NCBI GenBank assembly: GCA_020723385.1
Contig: DYIZ01000045.1
Coordinates: 1-40,814, forward strand
Reading direction: 5' to 3'
Source: Candidatus Aquidulcis sp.
Lineage (GTDB): Bacteria > Chloroflexota > Anaerolineae > Anaerolineales > UBA4823
DNA length: 40,814 nucleotides
Part shown: positions 29,901 through 35,900 of the stretch, in pieces
How positions within the stretch are numbered: the first letter of the stretch is position 1
How the letters are laid out: each line of letters begins with the position of its first letter
Made by a program: the position numbers and the translations under genes
Notes under the pieces: generated by a model
The model's database searches: none
What the model was told of the DNA's origin: nothing
The model's input: the letters and a program-made list of their open reading frames with translations, nothing else

Positions 29901-32900
29901 CGCGCCTCCCAATGCGCCAAAAGCCAGATCGTCATCGTCCGGCGTTGCGGAGGAACCGTCGCCCAAAACCTGCCATTGATCCGAGGGGATGTTGTAACGC
30001 AAGAACTGCTTGCCATTGCCGCCGGGAATGGCATAGATCCAATCGCGGCCATCCCAGGCCAGCGAAGCGCCGGTGGAAGCGACATAAGGCATGGGAGCCA
30101 GGGCCTCCCAGGTGTTCGAGCCGGACAGGTAGCGGTAAAACTCGTCTGTGCTATCTCCGCGCAGCGCGTAAAAGATGTCTTGGGCAAAAACCAGCGCCGC
30201 CCCCTCGCCAGCGCTGGCAGGCAGGTTAGCCAGGGTTTCCCAGTAGCCGTTGTCGAGACCGTAGCGATAGAACAAAGCGCTGTTATTGCCAGCCAGGATA
30301 TACAGGGTGTTTCCCCTGTCGCGTGCAATCGCCGCGCCATCGCGTGGGTAATTGGTCAAATCTGTCCACTCGTCGGCGGCGATATTGTATTGGCTTAACG
30401 GATGGCGATAACGCGTCACGTGATTGACCGTGTCGCCCCCGATCTGGGTGAATAGCCCGCCGGCATACACAATGCTGTCCCAGACAGCCAGCGCTCCAAT
30501 GCGCTCGTCGGCTGTGCCGCCCGTCAAATCCGTCCAATTGCTGCCATCCCAATGAACAAGGTAAGTGGAGATTTCATCGTAAGTGTCCCAAGCGAAAACA
30601 TCGTTCCCATCGGCGACAATCTCAGCGGGCACATCGTCCATCCAAAAAGTACCCAGCGAGCTCCAGGTTCCCGCGTCAACGTCCCATCGGGCGACGTAGT
30701 TTTGGACGCCGCTGCTGGATACATACACATACCCTTCATCGTAATCCAGGCTATAGACAGTGCTGCCCACGCCGCTGCCCAGGGCGGACCAACTGCTGCC
30801 GTTCCACATAGCGACATTGGTTGCCCCAGTCACCCCGCCCAGGTTGGTAAAGGAGCCGCCCATGTAAACGTTGCCCAGGTCATCGGCATCCATGCTGGTA
30901 ATGTATACTCCAGACAGCATCGTTGTCCATGAACTGCCGTTCCATTTCGCCAGCCGGTCTCCGAAACCATTGGCCCAATAGGTAACATAGACATTCCCGT
31001 TGGTATCCACGGCCATATCACGGAAATACGGAACCGTGCCAATGCCAGGGAAAGCGCTCATCGCCGACCAGCTCGAGCCGTTCCAGCAGGCGACATTCTC
31101 GGAATAGATGCCCCCCGCATGGGTGAAGCCGCCGGCAACATACAGCCAGCCATTGCTGGGGTTCACAGCCATTGCATAGACGCCGCCATTGACGCCAGAC
31201 CCCAGCGCCGACCAGCTCGATCCGTCCCACACAGCGACATTATTAGCAGCCAGCCCGTCAGCCTGGCTAAATGAACCGCCAACGTAGAGTTGCCCGTTCG
31301 GGTCGAAAGCCAGGTCGTTCACCTGCGCATTCACCCCGCCCTCGAACGATTCCCATTGAGGAGCAATCAAGGCAAACAAGTTTCCACCATCGTTGGTCAG
31401 GGCGCTGCCGGGAACAAGGGCAGCCGGCAGCGGGGCAAGGTCCCAAGGATCCGTCCACACGTCAGTAGCCGGGTCATACTCGTACAAGTCTGAGCTGCCA
31501 TTGCCTGGCAAAACGAACACCTTGCCATCCGCGGCCAATACGCCGCCGCCTTCGTCTGTGGCGGCGCGGCTGTCGGTGGAGAGAGTGCTCCAGGCGTTGT
31601 CGAAGGCCGGGTCAGCCGGGCCGTACACCTCGATGTGGTTATCGCCTCCCACCAGCGTACACTGGTTCGGCGCAACGGTGCTGGTGCGATCCATGTAGAC
31701 CGCGTGCGTTGCGAAATCGTAGACCAGCAGCGATTCCAATTGGGTGACCAGGGTTGGGGTGATGTAGCCGCCCACCCCGGCATGATCCAGCTCGACAGCG
31801 TTGACCGCGTCGCGCAAGGTCATTTGCTCGATGGAAATTCCCGCGGCGTTCTGGATTTTGACCGCGTAGGCGCTGCCGCCGCCGTCCACGAAAACCGCAT
31901 CGGGGTGATAGCCTTGAATAGTCAGATCATTTTTGCCGCTGACGAGGAAGGGCGCATACACGCCGGGGCTGACGAGGATCGTGTCACCCGAAGATGCCGC
32001 GTCCACCGCGGATTGGAGGGTGGTGTAGCAGCCGGGGCAGCCGTCGTCGTCAACGGTTAGGACAGAACCAGGGGATAAGGGATTAAGGGATAGGGGATTA
32101 ACCCCTGATCCCCTATCCCCTGCCCCCTGATTCGCGACCGGCAGAGAATTTGGATCAACAAACGGCAGGTCGCCATACGCCTCGCGGTACATGCCCAGGC
32201 CAGCGGCTGCCGCGGCGGTGGGGATGAGTAACAGGTCGGAGGAGCCATCGGAGTTGAGATCGGCCCCGGCGGCGTAGGGGGCGGAGGCGGCGCTTTCCAC
32301 ACCGGTGAGGGTAGTTGCCACCGAAGACAGGTTGCTTGCCAGGAACAGGTAGGCATCCTCGTCGGCGTTGCCAATGAGCACATCGGCGTGACCGTCGGCA
32401 TCCACATCGCCAGCCGCCGCCAGGAAGCCGGAAGCCGCCGGGGAAAGGCCGCTGAAATCGTGGGTTGACCAATCCAGCTCGGCGTCGCCGAAAACCAGGC
32501 GCGGAGTGTCGCCGTTGGAAAAGACGAAATCGGCCAGGTTGTCGCCGTTCACGTTGCCGAGGGCAACCACTTGCGGAGCGCTGTCGGCGCTGGCAAATGT
32601 GGCATCGGCGTCGGACAACTCCAGCGAGCGTTTGGCATAGGCGCTAAAGAAGGCGCTGCCGCGGTACAGGTAGAGCGTTCCAGCCTGCGAGATGACGAAA
32701 TCGTCGTATTGGTCGCCGTCTACGTCGCCGACGCCGGTCAGCGCAGCGCCCATCGGGTTGGCGTTCACCTGGGCGGCATAACGCGTGTTCATAGCAACTG
32801 TTTCAGTCCACGCGCCGGGCTGTCCGAGCAGGAGGTAAATCCTATCTGCGCCAGCCACGCCCACCAGCAGGTCGGCGTAGCCGTCGCCATTTACGTCGCC

Positions 32901-35900
32901 AGCGGCCTCCAGACCTGACAGGTCTCCCAGACCTGTCAGGTTTATCACCGACCAGGCGGCAGGCTGGTTGCCGTCGAGCAGCACTTCCTGCCCGGTTGGG
33001 TTAGGCCGCCCGAAGATGACGAAGGCCCGGTTGTTGGCCGCGTCGCCAATGAGCAGATCATCGTAGCCGTCGCCGTTGACATCCCCGGCGGGGGCAATCT
33101 GCGCGCCGAGCATGGCCCCCGGCAGCCCAACGAATGAGCTGAGACTGTCGGAGAGCAGTTTCAAATCGGCGGGCACGGGCCATCCGCCGGCGCGGCCGTA
33201 GACGATGACAACTTTTCCATCGCCCCCAGTGGCCGCCGGTAAACCCACGGCCAGGTCGGCCAGCCGGTCGGCGTTGAAATCGCCGATCCAGGCGGCATGG
33301 ACCCCGGCGTCGTTCTCGGCGGCAGAATCCAGCCCAAGCCAGATGGTGGCGCTGGTGAGACTGTCGAGCACGCCAGCCAGCTCATCCGGGCGGGATGGGC
33401 CGGGCATACGGCCGACATCGTTGACCACACCGTACAACTCGACTGGCTGCCCGGTGATGATGTGAGGCGGATCGTTGAGGAAGGTGCGGTTGGTCAGCTC
33501 GTCGGTGGGCGGGACGACATCCACGATGATGGTGCGGCTCAGGGATTCAGAGATATTCCCGGCGCGGTCAACCGCGCGCACGGCAACAGTGTGCTCTCCC
33601 TGGGCGGACTCGGAGGAGGGAAGAGTCCAGTAATCCAGCCAGTCGCCGCCCGACAGTTGAACTTCGCGCCAGGGCTTGCCATCGGCGCTGACCTGGACGC
33701 GGGTGACGCCGGAGAGGTTGTCGCTGGCGCTGCCGGTGAGGGTGACGGTGATCACGCCGGCGTTGCCTGGCTCACCGGTAACAAAGGTCCCGTCGGCCAG
33801 ATCGAAGGTGACCACCGGAGGGGTGTTATCCACGGTGACGTTGACCGCATCGGGGGCAGAGACTCGCCCCAGGTAATCGTAGGCCTGCGCCTGCAAGACG
33901 TATTCTCCATCTTCGGGCAATTCCCAGGCGTAAGCCCATGGGCTGGTCCCTTCGGCGGTGACCGTGCCGCCTCCGGCAGGCAGGTCAATATCCACCCGCG
34001 TCACCCAACTGGTCTCATCGGAAGCCGAGCCGCCGATAACGTAGGTGGTGATCCCGCCGCCCAGGTAGGCGCCATCCAGCGGGTCGAGCAGCGTAACCTG
34101 TGGATTATCCACATCTGCCGCGATCTTTACACGGCTGGCGACATCGCTCACCTCGCCGCCAATTGGATAGGGCAGGCTGGCGAGGGCGTCGGCGACGATG
34201 GAGGCGGGCAGAGCAGGATCTACCGTGGCAGTGATCGTGGCGCTGACCGTTTCCCACAGTTGGAGGGTGTAGGGGCCGGAGAAGTCCCAGGCGAGGGGTG
34301 TTGAAAGTTGAAGGTTGCAGGTTGAAAGAGAGGAATTGTTGGGTGGAATGCGGTCGCCCTGGAGAGTTCCGGCTTGAATGTCGGTGAGGAAATTGGGGAG
34401 GCAGAGGGAGAGGGTGGATGTAATGGGGTGCGGGCCGGTGCTGGCGAGGGTGACGATGAAGGTTACTGTATCACCATTCTCAACATAGACCCCGCCGTCA
34501 GCGTTGGGACTGTAGGCAAAGGGAGCGGCTTCGAGGGTGAGGTGCGGGACATCGTTGAAGGCGAAGGGGCTGGTTCCGGCGGCGCGCTCGGAAACGTCAT
34601 CCAGACCGTCGCCATCGGTATCGGGGTTCTTCGGGTCGGAGAAAACCCGGATGGACAGAGATGTGTCAGGTAAGGTGACGAGCCAGCCTCCAACCCAGGA
34701 GCCGTCCACCAGGGGGTGGTTGACCTCTTCGGCGTCAGTCAGACCATCGCCATCGGTGTCGGCCTGGTTGATGCGAGTGCTGAGACGATATTCGAAACCG
34801 TCTTTCAAGGTATCATCGTCGCTGTCGGGGTCGAGCGGGTTGGTCCCCAGGGCGGCGCGCTGCTGATCCTCGAACAGATCGGAAAGCCCGTCGCTGTCGG
34901 AGTCCCAGTTATCTGCGCCGGTTCCGAGCTGGGTCTCTTTTGTGTTGGAGAGGCCATCGCCGTCCCGATCTGGGTTGAAAATATGGCCGGAGACAACCGG
35001 GGCCGCATTCCAGTTCCACAGGCCGACCATCGTAGTGGGCAGTACATCCAGGTAAAAGGTGCTCGGCGCCCAGCGATCACTTTCCTGAAGATCGTCAGGC
35101 AGATCGGTGGATGTCGAATTGGACCCCCAGCAAATCAGGCCGTATAAAGTGCAATCCTCGTACCGCGTGTCGGCATGGATTTTGGACATGAGCGTCATGG
35201 CGGTATCGCGCAGGGCAGCGTCGAGGCGGTATTCGACGGCGACCTTGTTGCTGCAAATGCGATAGTTGGAATAGGTGGCGCTGCCAGCCGCGGTGCAGGC
35301 CGGGTCGTTTTGGTTCACCGCCGCACCGCCGGGCATGGCGCCTTCGAACTGGCCGTAGACAGAGCTGTTCTGGAGGTCGCTGAAGTCGCCGTCCCCGGTG
35401 AGGATGATCTTGCCCCAAAAGAGATCGCTGACCCGGAAGCGATTCCCTGGCGTAACGCCGAGACCCTCGTTGACCAGGCCAGACTGGGAGTTGATGAAAT
35501 CGGCAGAATCCAGCTCGGTCAATGTGTTGGCGCTGTAAAAGAGCGGCGCGATATGCTCGATGATCCAACCGCTGAGGCTGAAATCTATCACGAAAAAGAG
35601 GATCAAATCAATGATCGCGAACACCGCTACCAGGATTGCGACAAAGGGTATCAGGCTGAGCAGGAACAAGACGATGGTGAAAACTGTAGCGGCAACGGCA
35701 GATGCAACGGCTAACCTCCATTCCAGGGGATTGCTAAAGTCGGTGGTCAGGCCAAACTGGGTCCAGATCATGATGACACTCACGACAGCTCCAATCACCC
35801 CCAGTATGCGAATATTGATCTTCATGCGGGTGAAAAAGCCGAAGTTTTGGCTAAGCTTGGTCCATCCGGTGATGCCGATATATTGCCCCTTTATCGCCCA

